A DNA stretch of 7,715 bases, taken from the NCBI GenBank assembly GCA_023392975.1, contig JAEWNA010000318.1, positions 1 to 7,715 on the forward strand, in the 5' to 3' direction. Positions 1 to 6,346 of the stretch are shown here, piece after piece. Both the position numbers and the translations under genes were made by a program. Positions within the stretch are counted from its first letter, which is position 1, and each line of letters begins with the position of its first letter. Source of the DNA: Pseudomonadota bacterium. GTDB lineage: Bacteria; Pseudomonadota; Gammaproteobacteria; Xanthomonadales; Xanthomonadaceae. The notes beneath the pieces are model-generated. The model was not told where the DNA came from and ran no database searches. It saw only the letters and a program-made list of their open reading frames with translations.

Positions 1-10
1 GGTCAGAACA

Positions 11-15
11 GAGGA
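11..15 (+). promoter_or_regulatory. Shine-Dalgarno site of gspE
   Basis: GAGGA lies two bases before the ATG at 18. The spacing is short, but it is the only purine-rich site available and supports that ATG. The promoter of the gene must lie left of the window edge. Confidence 0.5.
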
Positions 16-17
16 CG

Positions 18-1754
18 ATGCAGGTGAATGCTGCCGTGGTGGAACCGACCGATGCTCCCGCGCCCCCTCCGGCGACCGACGGCGACCGCGTGGTCGCGGC
101 GCTGGTCGAGAAGGGAAGGCTGAAGGAGGCCGACCTGGCCCGCGCCCAGCGCGTGCAGGAAGACACCGGCGGCGAACTGCTGGCCCTGATCGCCCGCCTC
201 GGCTTGGTGTCCGAGCGCGATCACGCCGAAACCTGCGCCGACGTGCTGGGCCTGCCGCTGCTGGCGGTGAAGGAACTGCCCGACCTGCCGCCCGAGGGGA
301 TCGATCTCAGCCTGAAGTTCATGAAGCAGTTCGCGGCGGTGCCCGTGGCGGAAGCGCCGGGTCGGGTCGATGTGCTGATGGCCGATCCGCAGGACCCGTA
401 CGTGCGCGACGCGATCCGCCTCGCCAGCCAGCGCGAGGTGCGTCCGCTGGTGGGCCTGCGCTCGGAGATCGGCGACCTCATCGAACGCTGGCACGGCCAG
501 GGCCGCAGCGCGATGGGCGCGATCGTCGAGACCGCCGAGGGCGAGTCCGGCGACATGGACGACGTCGAGCACCTGCGCGACCTGGCGTCCGAGGCGCCGG
601 TCATCCGTCTGGTCAACCTGATCATCCAGCGCGCGGTCGAGCTGCGCGCCTCCGACATCCACATCGAACCGTTCGAGAACCGGCTGAAGGTGCGCTACCG
701 CATCGACGGCGTGCTGGAGGAGGGCGAAAGCCCGCCGGCCAACCTCACCGCCGCGGTCATCTCGCGCGTGAAGATCATGGCCAAGCTCAACATCGCCGAG
801 CGCCGCCTGCCCCAGGACGGCCGCATCATGCTGCGGGTGCAGGGCAAGGAGCTGGACCTGCGCGTGAGCACGGTGCCGACCGCCCACGGCGAATCGGTGG
901 TGATGCGCCTGCTCGACCGCGAAACCGTGGTGTTCGACTTCAAGAAACTCGGCTTCACCGACGAGTTCCTGCCGCAGTTCCAGAAGGTGCTGGAGCAGCC
1001 GCACGGCATCCTGCTGGTCACCGGTCCGACCGGCTCGGGCAAGACCACCACGCTCTACACCGCGCTGAGCAAGATCAACACCCCCGACGTGAAGATCATC
1101 ACCGTCGAGGACCCGGTCGAATACCAGATCGAGGGCATCAACCAGATCCAGGCCAAGCCGCAGATCGGGCTTGACTTCGCCCATGCCCTGCGCAGCATCG
1201 TCCGTCAGGACCCGGACATCATCATGATCGGCGAAATGCGCGACCTGGAGACCTGCAAGATCGCGATCCAGTCCGCGCTCACCGGCCACCTGGTGCTGTC
1301 CACGCTGCACACCAACAACGCCGCCGGTGGCATCACCCGCCTGCTGGACATGGGCGTCGAGGACTACCTGCTGACCTCGACCATCAACGGCATCCTCGCC
1401 CAGCGCCTGGTGCGCCGGCTGGAACCGACCCACGCCGAGCGCTACGAGGCCTCGCCGGAGGAGATCGAGAAGTTCGGCCTGCGCCGTTACCAGCCGTCGG
1501 GCACGATCCACCTCTACCGGCCGCGCGGCTCGGTGATCGCGCCCAGCGGCTACCTCGGCCGCACCACGATCATGGAATTCCTGGTGATGAACGACGAGAT
1601 CCGGCGTGCGGTCATGCGCCATGCCGGCATGGGCGAACTGGAGCAGCTCGCCGGCCAAGCCGGCATGCGCACCATGTACGAGGACGGGATCGTCAAGGCG
1701 CTGGCCGGGCTGACCACCATCGAAGAGGTCCTGCGGGTCACCGAGGACGCCTGA
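18..1754 (+). CDS. gspE: Type II secretion system ATPase GspE (XpsE-like)
   Basis: Cytoplasmic hexameric ATPase that powers pseudopilus assembly in type II secretion. The 578 residues read as an Ala/Pro-rich N-terminus, an extended N-terminal domain (about 22-160) of the kind that docks on GspL, a linker, the N2 domain (about 190-300, with ASDIHIEP at 211-218, YRIDG at 227-231 and RLPQDGR at 263-269), and the RecA-like motor. Motor motifs are all intact: Walker A GPTGSGKTT at 336-344 (Lys342), Asp box TVEDPVE at 362-368, Walker B region DPDIIMIGEMRD at 398-409, His box LTGHLVLSTLHTN at 421-433. It is longer than typical roughly 500-residue GspE, as expected for the xanthomonad type. Only two cysteines are present (73 and 413), so the CxxC...CxxC zinc motif usual between LVRRL (464-468) and GYLGR (511-515) is absent. 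A PilB-type pilus ATPase is the alternative, excluded by the gsp neighbours. Confidence 0.97.
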   Translation: MQVNAAVVEPTDAPAPPPATDGDRVVAALVEKGRLKEADLARAQRVQEDTGGELLALIARLGLVSERDHAETCADVLGLPLLAVKELPDLPPEGIDLSLKFMKQFAAVPVAEAPGRVDVLMADPQDPYVRDAIRLASQREVRPLVGLRSEIGDLIERWHGQGRSAMGAIVETAEGESGDMDDVEHLRDLASEAPVIRLVNLIIQRAVELRASDIHIEPFENRLKVRYRIDGVLEEGESPPANLTAAVISRVKIMAKLNIAERRLPQDGRIMLRVQGKELDLRVSTVPTAHGESVVMRLLDRETVVFDFKKLGFTDEFLPQFQKVLEQPHGILLVTGPTGSGKTTTLYTALSKINTPDVKIITVEDPVEYQIEGINQIQAKPQIGLDFAHALRSIVRQDPDIIMIGEMRDLETCKIAIQSALTGHLVLSTLHTNNAAGGITRLLDMGVEDYLLTSTINGILAQRLVRRLEPTHAERYEASPEEIEKFGLRRYQPSGTIHLYRPRGSVIAPSGYLGRTTIMEFLVMNDEIRRAVMRHAGMGELEQLAGQAGMRTMYEDGIVKALAGLTTIEEVLRVTEDA

Positions 1755-1858
1755 TGCGGGCCGGCGCCGGGCTCCGTTAACATCCGGGGGACCCGGCTTC
1801 CGTGGCATGATCGACGGCAGGGGTCGGACCGCGCGGGGGGCACCCGCGGACATTCATC

Positions 1859-1864
1859 GAGGTG
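1859..1864 (+). promoter_or_regulatory. Shine-Dalgarno site deciding the start of the unnamed gene
   Basis: GAGGTG sits five bases before the ATG at 1870. The upstream in-frame ATG at 1807 has no comparable site and would add 21 residues of Gly/Arg-rich sequence ahead of the membrane anchor, so 1870 is preferred. The rest of the gap after gspE (1755-1858) shows no convincing terminator. Confidence 0.6.
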
Positions 1865-1869
1865 GGGGC

Positions 1870-2847
1870 ATGAAGAAGGGAATCCTGGCCGTGATCGCGG
1901 TCGTCGTCGTCGTCGGGCTGCTCGGGATCGGCTGGTGGCTGATCCGCGATCGGGACGAGGGCGGGACGGAAGACGTGCAGCCCGTCCAGCATTCGCCGAA
2001 ACTGACGCCCGAAGAGCGCGCCGAAGCGGTCCGCATCGCGGTCGAGAAGAACCGCCACTGGTGGCGCGAAGCCAGCTACGTGCAGATCCGGCAGGCGGCG
2101 GTGGACGGCGACCGCGTGGCGCAGCGTCGGCTCTCGGAGGTCTACGATGATTGCATGGCCTACCGGGGCCCGCTCAGCAGCAACATGAAGATGCTGGCGC
2201 GGCTCCGCAGTGCGGATCCGAATTCCAAGGCCGCGATCCGCGGCATCTTCGACGACTTCCGTCGCATGTGCGTCCAGGCAGACGCCGACCTCACCAAGAA
2301 CCCGCAGGCGGCCATCTACTGGCTGCACAGCAGCGCGAAGGCCGGCGACCTGACCGCACAGATGCGTTACATCAACCGCACCTCGCGGCGGATCAGCGAG
2401 GGCCGGATGCGCTACTTCATCGAGGAGATCGCCAACACCGGCGATCCGGACGCGCTGTTCGAGATGGTGTCGCTGCTGCCGCAGATGCGCGACACCTGGT
2501 CGCAGCCGGAACAGGCGATGGCCTTCGACAACGTCATCGGTTCGGAGGCGTGGATGCTGGTCGCCTGCGCATCCGGCCACGACTGCGGCCGCGGCTCGCG
2601 GATGATGCGGCTGATGTGCGTCGCCCTGTTCGCCTGCGACCAGCCCGACTTCGAGAGCTACTACCGCGTCAATCGCAACAAGGCGATCGATCCGGCCAAG
2701 GTCAACGCGACCATCGCCGTCATCCGGGGATCGCTGCTGCAGTGGGCGTCGCCGTCCGCGGCGAACCCGGCGGCACCGGCGACGACCGGGGCGGCACCGG
2801 CCGACGCATCGGCCGCGCCTGCGAAGGGCGCCGCGTCCGGCGGATGA
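1870..2847 (+). CDS. Unnamed membrane-anchored protein with Sel1/TPR-like body, between gspE and gspF
   Basis: Not a standard Gsp component; function unknown. The 325 residues begin with MKKG and a hydrophobic segment (about 5-25) followed by charged residues, which predicts a single-pass anchor with the remainder in the periplasm. The body is mostly helical and carries stretches resembling Sel1/TPR repeats: AAVDGDRVAQRRLSEVY (76-92), AAIYWLHSSAKAGDLTAQ (147-164) and a weaker one around IANTGDPDALFEM (187-199). Six cysteines lie at 95, 134, 233, 239, 250 and 256; the last four are spaced C-x5-C-x10-C-x5-C, which suggests disulfides if periplasmic. Residues 293-325 are a low-complexity Ala/Pro/Gly tail. 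Strand, codon use and position (115 bp after gspE, 114 bp before gspF) fit membership of the secretion locus, so a T2SS accessory or scaffold role is possible but unproven. An uncleaved anchor is more likely than a signal peptide because no small-residue cleavage site follows the hydrophobic stretch. Confidence 0.85.
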   Translation: MKKGILAVIAVVVVVGLLGIGWWLIRDRDEGGTEDVQPVQHSPKLTPEERAEAVRIAVEKNRHWWREASYVQIRQAAVDGDRVAQRRLSEVYDDCMAYRGPLSSNMKMLARLRSADPNSKAAIRGIFDDFRRMCVQADADLTKNPQAAIYWLHSSAKAGDLTAQMRYINRTSRRISEGRMRYFIEEIANTGDPDALFEMVSLLPQMRDTWSQPEQAMAFDNVIGSEAWMLVACASGHDCGRGSRMMRLMCVALFACDQPDFESYYRVNRNKAIDPAKVNATIAVIRGSLLQWASPSAANPAAPATTGAAPADASAAPAKGAASGG

Positions 2848-2912
2848 GCCCCGCCCGGGAACCTTCGCCGCCGCGGAGGCTCCCATTCGAGGACGGCGGC
2901 CGATATGCTGCC

Positions 2913-2938
2913 GGACCCCGTCGTTCGCCGGCGGGGCC
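2913..2938 (+). other. GC-rich stem-loop ahead of gspF
   Basis: CCCCGTCG (2916-2923) pairs with CGGCGGGG (2929-2936), including one G-T pair, around the five-base loop TTCGC. Two more G-C pairs extend it across a bulged A at 2915. No T tract follows, so it is not a classical terminator. It lies 23 bases before gspF and just after a weak -10-like TATGCT at 2904-2909. It could be an mRNA stability or processing element, or simply a by-product of base composition. Confidence 0.35.
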
Positions 2939-2961
2939 CATTCCCCGGCCGATCGGACGCC

Positions 2962-4173
2962 ATGCCCCTGTACCGCTACAAAGCCCTGAACGCCCGCGGC
3001 GAAGTCCTGGACGGCCAGATGGAAGCCGCCAGCGACGCCGAGGTCGTGCTGCGGCTGCAGGAGCAGGGACATCTGCCGATGGAGGCCCGGCCCGCCGGCG
3101 GCGGCGATGGCTTGGCGCTGCGCAGCCTGTTCAAGCCCAAACCCTTCGCCGGCGCCCGCCTGGTGCAGTTCACCCAGCAGCTGGCGACCCTGCTCGGCGC
3201 CGGCCAGCCGCTGGACCGCGCGCTGACCATCCTGCTGGAGCTGCCGGAAGACGAGGGCGCCCGGCGCACCATTTCCGACATCCGCGACGCCGTCCGTGGC
3301 GGCACCTCGCTGTCGGTCGCGCTGGAGCGCCAGCACGGCGCGTTCTCGCGGCTCTACGTCAACATGATCCGCGCCGGCGAGGCCGGCGGCAGCCTGCACG
3401 ACACCCTGCAGCGGCTGGCCGAATACCTCGAGCGCAGCCGCGCCCTGCGCGGGCGGGTGATCAACGCGCTGATCTACCCGGCCATCCTGATGACGATGGT
3501 CGGGTTCTCGCTGCTGTTCCTGCTCGGCTACGTCGTGCCGCAGTTCTCGGCGATGTACGAGAACCTGGACACCGAACTGCCGCTGTTCTCGCGGATGGTG
3601 CTGGCGCTGGGCCAGGTCGTGCACGACTGGTGGTGGCTGCTGGTGGCGCTGCCTGCCGTCGCGGTGTGGCTGTTCTTCCGCAAGCTCCGCGAGCCGGCGT
3701 TCCGCGCGAAGTTCGACGAATGGCTGCTCAAGCGCAAGCTCGCCGGCTCGATCGTCGCCCGCATGGAGACCGCGCGGCTGGCGCGGACCATGGGCACCCT
3801 GCTGCGCAACGGCGTGCCGCTGCTCACCGCGCTGGGCATCGGCGGCCGGATCCTGGGGAACCAGGCCCTCATCGCCGATGTCGAAGCCGCTGCCGGGGAC
3901 GTCAAGAACGGCATCGGCCTGTCGGCCGCGCTGGGCAAGGGCAAGCGCTTTCCGCGCCTGGCGCTGCAGATGATCCAGGTCGGCGAGGAGTCCGGCGCGC
4001 TCGACACGATGCTGCTGAAGACCGCCGACACCTTCGAGGCCGAGACCGGGCAGGCGCTGGACCGCATGCTCGCGCTCATGGTCCCGGTGATCACGATCGT
4101 GCTCGCGCTGGTGATCGGCTTCGTGATCATGGCGGTGCTGCTGCCGATGTACCAGCTGACCGGTTCGCTGTGA
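2962..4173 (+). CDS. gspF: Type II secretion system inner-membrane platform protein GspF
   Basis: Polytopic inner-membrane protein that forms the platform around which the pseudopilus is assembled, contacting GspE and GspL. The 403 residues show the usual duplicated T2SSF architecture: an N-terminal cytoplasmic stretch starting MPLYRYKALNARGE, first helical domain about 67-190 with RAGEAGGSLHDTL (137-149), and second domain about 270-395 with QVGEESGALDTML (339-351). Membrane segments are visible at about 168-192, 223-240 and 371-398. Length matches the family norm of about 400. The ATG at 2962 is chosen because the protein then begins at the conserved MPLYRYKA; an in-frame ATG at 2905 would add 19 atypical Arg/Pro-rich residues. 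The ribosome site is weak (GGA at 2955-2957). Confidence 0.97.
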   Translation: MPLYRYKALNARGEVLDGQMEAASDAEVVLRLQEQGHLPMEARPAGGGDGLALRSLFKPKPFAGARLVQFTQQLATLLGAGQPLDRALTILLELPEDEGARRTISDIRDAVRGGTSLSVALERQHGAFSRLYVNMIRAGEAGGSLHDTLQRLAEYLERSRALRGRVINALIYPAILMTMVGFSLLFLLGYVVPQFSAMYENLDTELPLFSRMVLALGQVVHDWWWLLVALPAVAVWLFFRKLREPAFRAKFDEWLLKRKLAGSIVARMETARLARTMGTLLRNGVPLLTALGIGGRILGNQALIADVEAAAGDVKNGIGLSAALGKGKRFPRLALQMIQVGEESGALDTMLLKTADTFEAETGQALDRMLALMVPVITIVLALVIGFVIMAVLLPMYQLTGSL

Positions 4174-4202
4174 CCGACCCCGTCGCGACGCCGGCCTATA
4201 AT
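4174..4202 (+). promoter_or_regulatory. Candidate sigma-70 promoter of gspG
   Basis: A perfect TATAAT lies at 4197-4202 in a region of otherwise very high GC. Exactly 17 bases upstream is CCGACC (4174-4179), which keeps only the GAC core of TTGACA. The 8-bp palindrome GTCGCGAC (4182-4189) falls in the spacer. Transcription would start near 4209, giving a leader of about 40 bases before gspG. This would let the major pseudopilin and the genes after it be expressed above gspE and gspF. The match is by eye only. Confidence 0.5.
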
Positions 4203-4246
4203 CCCGGCCTCCACGCGATTTCACCTTTCTGAATGGAATGAACGAC

Positions 4247-4681
4247 ATGCGCCATGCCCGCCCCTTCCGCCGTCCCGCCCCGCGCCGCTCGCAGGCCGGC
4301 ATGACCCTGATCGAGATCATCATCGTGATCGTGCTGATCGGCGCGGTGATGGCGGTGATCGGCGGCACCATCTTCAGCAACAGCGACAAGGCCAAGTACA
4401 AGCTCGCGAAGACCCAGCTGAACCAGGTCGCCGCGCAGATCGAGCAGTACAACTCGGACGTCGGCGATTACCCGCGCTCGCTGGAGGACCTGGTCACCGA
4501 CCCGCAGGCCAACGGCTGGCTCGGCCCGTACGCGAAGAAGGAACAGCTGAAGGACCCGTTCAACCATCCGCTGCAATACGGCGCGCCCGGCGAGAACGGC
4601 CCGTTCGACCTGATCAGCTACGGCAAGGACGGCAAGCCCGGCGGCACCAGCGTCGACGCCGACCTCCACTACGAACAGTAA
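4247..4681 (+). CDS. gspG: Major pseudopilin GspG
   Basis: Main subunit of the periplasmic pseudopilus. With the start at 4247 it has 144 residues: a basic 18-residue leader ending in QAG, then prepilin cleavage before Met19 and the hydrophobic helix MTLIEIIIVIVLIG, with the conserved Glu at mature position 5 (residue 23). The mature chain of 126 residues ends in the GspG calcium-site region: DPFNHPLQY (103-111), FDLIS (120-124), YGKDGKPGG (125-133) and the late acidic residues Asp137 and Asp139. Mature position 1 is Met rather than the usual Phe. GGAA at 4235-4238 is suitably spaced for the ATG at 4247; the ATG at 4238 would add three residues and lacks such a site, but cannot be excluded. 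Preceded by a TATAAT box, followed 29 bases later by gspH. Confidence 0.96.
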   Translation: MRHARPFRRPAPRRSQAGMTLIEIIIVIVLIGAVMAVIGGTIFSNSDKAKYKLAKTQLNQVAAQIEQYNSDVGDYPRSLEDLVTDPQANGWLGPYAKKEQLKDPFNHPLQYGAPGENGPFDLISYGKDGKPGGTSVDADLHYEQ

Positions 4682-4710
4682 GCGCGGGGCGTGAGTCCCG
4701 GCGCCCGACG

Positions 4711-5199
4711 ATGCCGTCGCGCCCCTCCAGGCGATCCCGAAACCCGGCCGCGCTCGCGGCCGGTTTCACGCTGGTCGAGATGCTGGTGGTGCTCACGCTC
4801 ATCGCCGCGCTCACGCTGCTGACGGTGGGCGCGATGAACGGCGGCATCGACGGCATCCGCATGCGGTCCGCGGCCAAGCAGATCGCGTCCGAACTGCGCT
4901 TCGCCCGCGCGCAGGCGATCGCCACCGGCACCGTGCAGCGCTTCACCGTCGTGCCCGACAAACGCGCGTGGACCGGCGCGAAGAACCACGACGGCGAGCT
5001 GCCGTCGTCGCTGGACGTGACGTTCATCGGCGTGCGCCAGGTGCAGGAGAAGCGGGGCGAGGGCGTGATCCTGTTCTTCGAGGACGGCGCCTCCACCGGC
5101 GGCCGCATCCAGCTGAAGCATGATCGTGCGGTCTGGAACGTCGACGTGGCCTGGCTGACCGGCGAAGTGTCGCTGCATCGCGGCGAGGCCGGACGATGA
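4711..5199 (+). CDS. gspH: Minor pseudopilin GspH
   Basis: Part of the pseudopilus tip complex. The 162 residues begin with a basic 18-residue leader ending AALAAG, cleaved before Phe19; FTLVEMLVVLTLI follows, with the conserved Glu at mature position 5. The globular part has the GspH pattern: SAAKQIASELRFARAQAI (53-70), LFFEDGASTGGRIQL (121-135) and a closing WNVDVAWLTGEV (142-153). Mature length is 144, normal for the family. The ATG at 4711 is the only plausible start ahead of the leader, but no clear Shine-Dalgarno site precedes it. The short gap after gspG can form a five-base stem (4687-4691 with 4702-4706), so translation may depend on ribosomes coming from gspG. The stop overlaps the start of gspI by four bases. 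Confidence 0.94.
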   Translation: MPSRPSRRSRNPAALAAGFTLVEMLVVLTLIAALTLLTVGAMNGGIDGIRMRSAAKQIASELRFARAQAIATGTVQRFTVVPDKRAWTGAKNHDGELPSSLDVTFIGVRQVQEKRGEGVILFFEDGASTGGRIQLKHDRAVWNVDVAWLTGEVSLHRGEAGR

Positions 5200-5657
5200 G
5201 CCGGTGCGCGCATGCCCGCCCGCGCAACCGCGCGACCCAGCGCGGCTACACCCTGATCGAAGTGGTGGTGGCGTTCGCGCTGCTCGCGCTGGCACTGAGC
5301 CTGCTGCTCGGCGCGATGACCAACGCGACCAAGCAGGTGAAGTTGTCCGACGAGTACGGCCGCGCCGCACTGCACGCGCAGTCGCTGCTCGACCAGGCCG
5401 GCGTCGGCGAGGCGCTGGCGCCCGGGCACAAGCAAGGCGAGCTGGAGGACGGCCGCTATCGCTGGGAACTGGACGTCTCGCCCTGGCGGGATCCCACCGC
5501 GCCGCCGAAGCAGGAACAACTCCTCGGTGCGCCGCAGCTCATGCAACTGGAGCTGGTGCTGCGCTGGGGCGACGGCGGCCCGCGGCAGACGCTGGCGATC
5601 CGCTCGCTGCGGCTGGTCACGCCCACCGATCTCAATGCCGCGGGGGTGGTGCCATGA
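5196..5657 (+). CDS. gspI: Minor pseudopilin GspI
   Basis: Pseudopilus tip subunit that forms a ternary complex with GspJ and GspK. The 153 residues have a 17-residue basic leader ending QRG, cleaved before Tyr18, then YTLIEVVVAFALLALALS with Glu22 at mature position 5. Tyr at mature position 1 replaces the common Phe. The rest matches GspI in size (136 mature residues) and pattern, with an AALHAQSLLDQ helix segment (57-67), GRYRWELDV (86-94) and strands ending in LRWGDGG and SLRLV. The start ATG overlaps the gspH stop (ATGA at 5196-5199) and has GAGG at 5185-5188 as ribosome site. Its own stop overlaps the gspJ start in the same way. Confidence 0.94.
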   Translation: MSRCAHARPRNRATQRGYTLIEVVVAFALLALALSLLLGAMTNATKQVKLSDEYGRAALHAQSLLDQAGVGEALAPGHKQGELEDGRYRWELDVSPWRDPTAPPKQEQLLGAPQLMQLELVLRWGDGGPRQTLAIRSLRLVTPTDLNAAGVVP

Positions 5658-6346
5658 ACCGCCGCCGCGCCGGTATTTCACGCGGCTTCCGCTCCCGCGG
5701 TTTCACGCCCCGCGGTTTCACCCTGATCGAGCTGCTGGTCGCGACCGTGCTGCTGGCCGCGGCCATGACCCTCGCCTTCGCGACCTTGCGCGCCTCGTCC
5801 AACGCTGCGACCCGCGGCGAGCAGCGGGCGCAGCGCAACGAACGCATGCGCGCGGTCGAAGGCTTCCTGCGCAAGCGGATCTCCTCCGCGCTGCCGGTGG
5901 CCTACGACATGGACGCCGGCTCGGGCTCGCCGTCGCGGTTCCTCGGCGAACCCGATCGGCTGCGTTTCGTCGCCGACCTGCCCGCCTACCTCGGCCGCGG
6001 TGGCCCGCACCTGCACGACATCGCCGTCGTCCGCGACCCCAGCGGCGAGGGCCTGCGCCTGGAGGTGCAGTTCTCGACCGTGCTCGCGAACAAGGTGATC
6101 GAGGAACCGAACCCGCGACCGCCGGAAGCGCTGGTCGGCGGATTGCGCGAGGTCAAGCTCCGCTACCGCGCGCTGGACACGCAGCTGCGCGTCGGCGAGT
6201 GGACCGACACCTGGGACCAGGTCGATCGCCTGCCGCTGCAGGTGCGGGTCGACATCGTCGACGGCGATGGCGCGCGCTGGCCGCCGATCGTGGTCTCGCT
6301 GCCGCAGGCCGCCAGCTACGGCGGCTTCTCGCAGGTGCCGTTCTGA
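5654..6346 (+). CDS. gspJ: Minor pseudopilin GspJ
   Basis: Largest of the I/J/K tip trio apart from GspK. It has 230 residues: a basic 21-residue leader, prepilin cleavage after Gly21, then FTLIELLVATVLLAAAMTLAF with Glu26 at mature position 5. The mature chain is 209 residues, normal for GspJ. Family-like stretches include EGFLRKRISSALPVAY (69-84), FLGEPDRLRFVADLP (96-110), LRLEVQFS (134-141) and the C-terminal RLPLQVRVDI (192-201). The leader is odd: the motif Arg-Gly-Phe occurs three times at five-residue spacing (10-12, 15-17, 20-22), and only the last is followed by the LIE expected of a real cleavage site. ATGA overlap with gspI and TGATG overlap with gspK indicate translational coupling. 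Confidence 0.94.
   Translation: MNRRRAGISRGFRSRGFTPRGFTLIELLVATVLLAAAMTLAFATLRASSNAATRGEQRAQRNERMRAVEGFLRKRISSALPVAYDMDAGSGSPSRFLGEPDRLRFVADLPAYLGRGGPHLHDIAVVRDPSGEGLRLEVQFSTVLANKVIEEPNPRPPEALVGGLREVKLRYRALDTQLRVGEWTDTWDQVDRLPLQVRVDIVDGDGARWPPIVVSLPQAASYGGFSQVPF
5681..5725 (+). repeat. Tandem 15-bp repeat (three units) in the gspJ leader
   Basis: Three in-frame 15-bp units lie head to tail: CGCGGCTTCCGCTCC (5681-5695), CGCGGTTTCACGCCC (5696-5710) and CGCGGTTTCACCCTG (5711-5725). They encode RGFRS, RGFTP and RGFTL. Units 2 and 3 share their first 11 bases. Being a multiple of three, the repeat can gain or lose units without breaking the frame. Confidence 0.8.

Noticed and set aside
1766..1811. 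Possible terminator (GCCGGG with CCCGGC, 1766-1797) and promoter (TTAACA at 1777, CATGAT at 1806) after gspE
   Set aside because: The stem has only six pairs with a 20-base loop and no T tract; the two promoter-like boxes are 23 bases apart, too far for a normal sigma-70 promoter.
3..1853. Long minus-strand open frame of about 616 codons opposite gspE
   Set aside because: It mirrors gspE codon structure in a high-GC sequence, shows no recognisable domain, and gspE is intact and convincingly conserved on the other strand.
1807..1869. Upstream ATG at 1807 as start of the unnamed gene
   Set aside because: No ribosome site, and it would put 21 Gly/Arg-rich residues before the anchor; the ATG at 1870 has GAGGTG at good spacing.
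2905..2961. Upstream ATG at 2905 as gspF start
   Set aside because: GspF proteins begin near MPLYRYKA, encoded from 2962; the extra residues overlap the hairpin and look non-coding.
2151..4232. Plus-strand open frame of 693 codons in another frame over the unnamed gene and gspF
   Set aside because: Its translation is Arg/Ala/Pro-rich with no family features, while gspF in the correct frame is unmistakable.
1777..4452. Very long minus-strand open frame (891 codons) spanning the unnamed gene, gspF and the gspG start
   Set aside because: It crosses several real genes and gaps and has a biased Arg/Gln/His/Ala composition typical of antisense shadows in GC-rich DNA.
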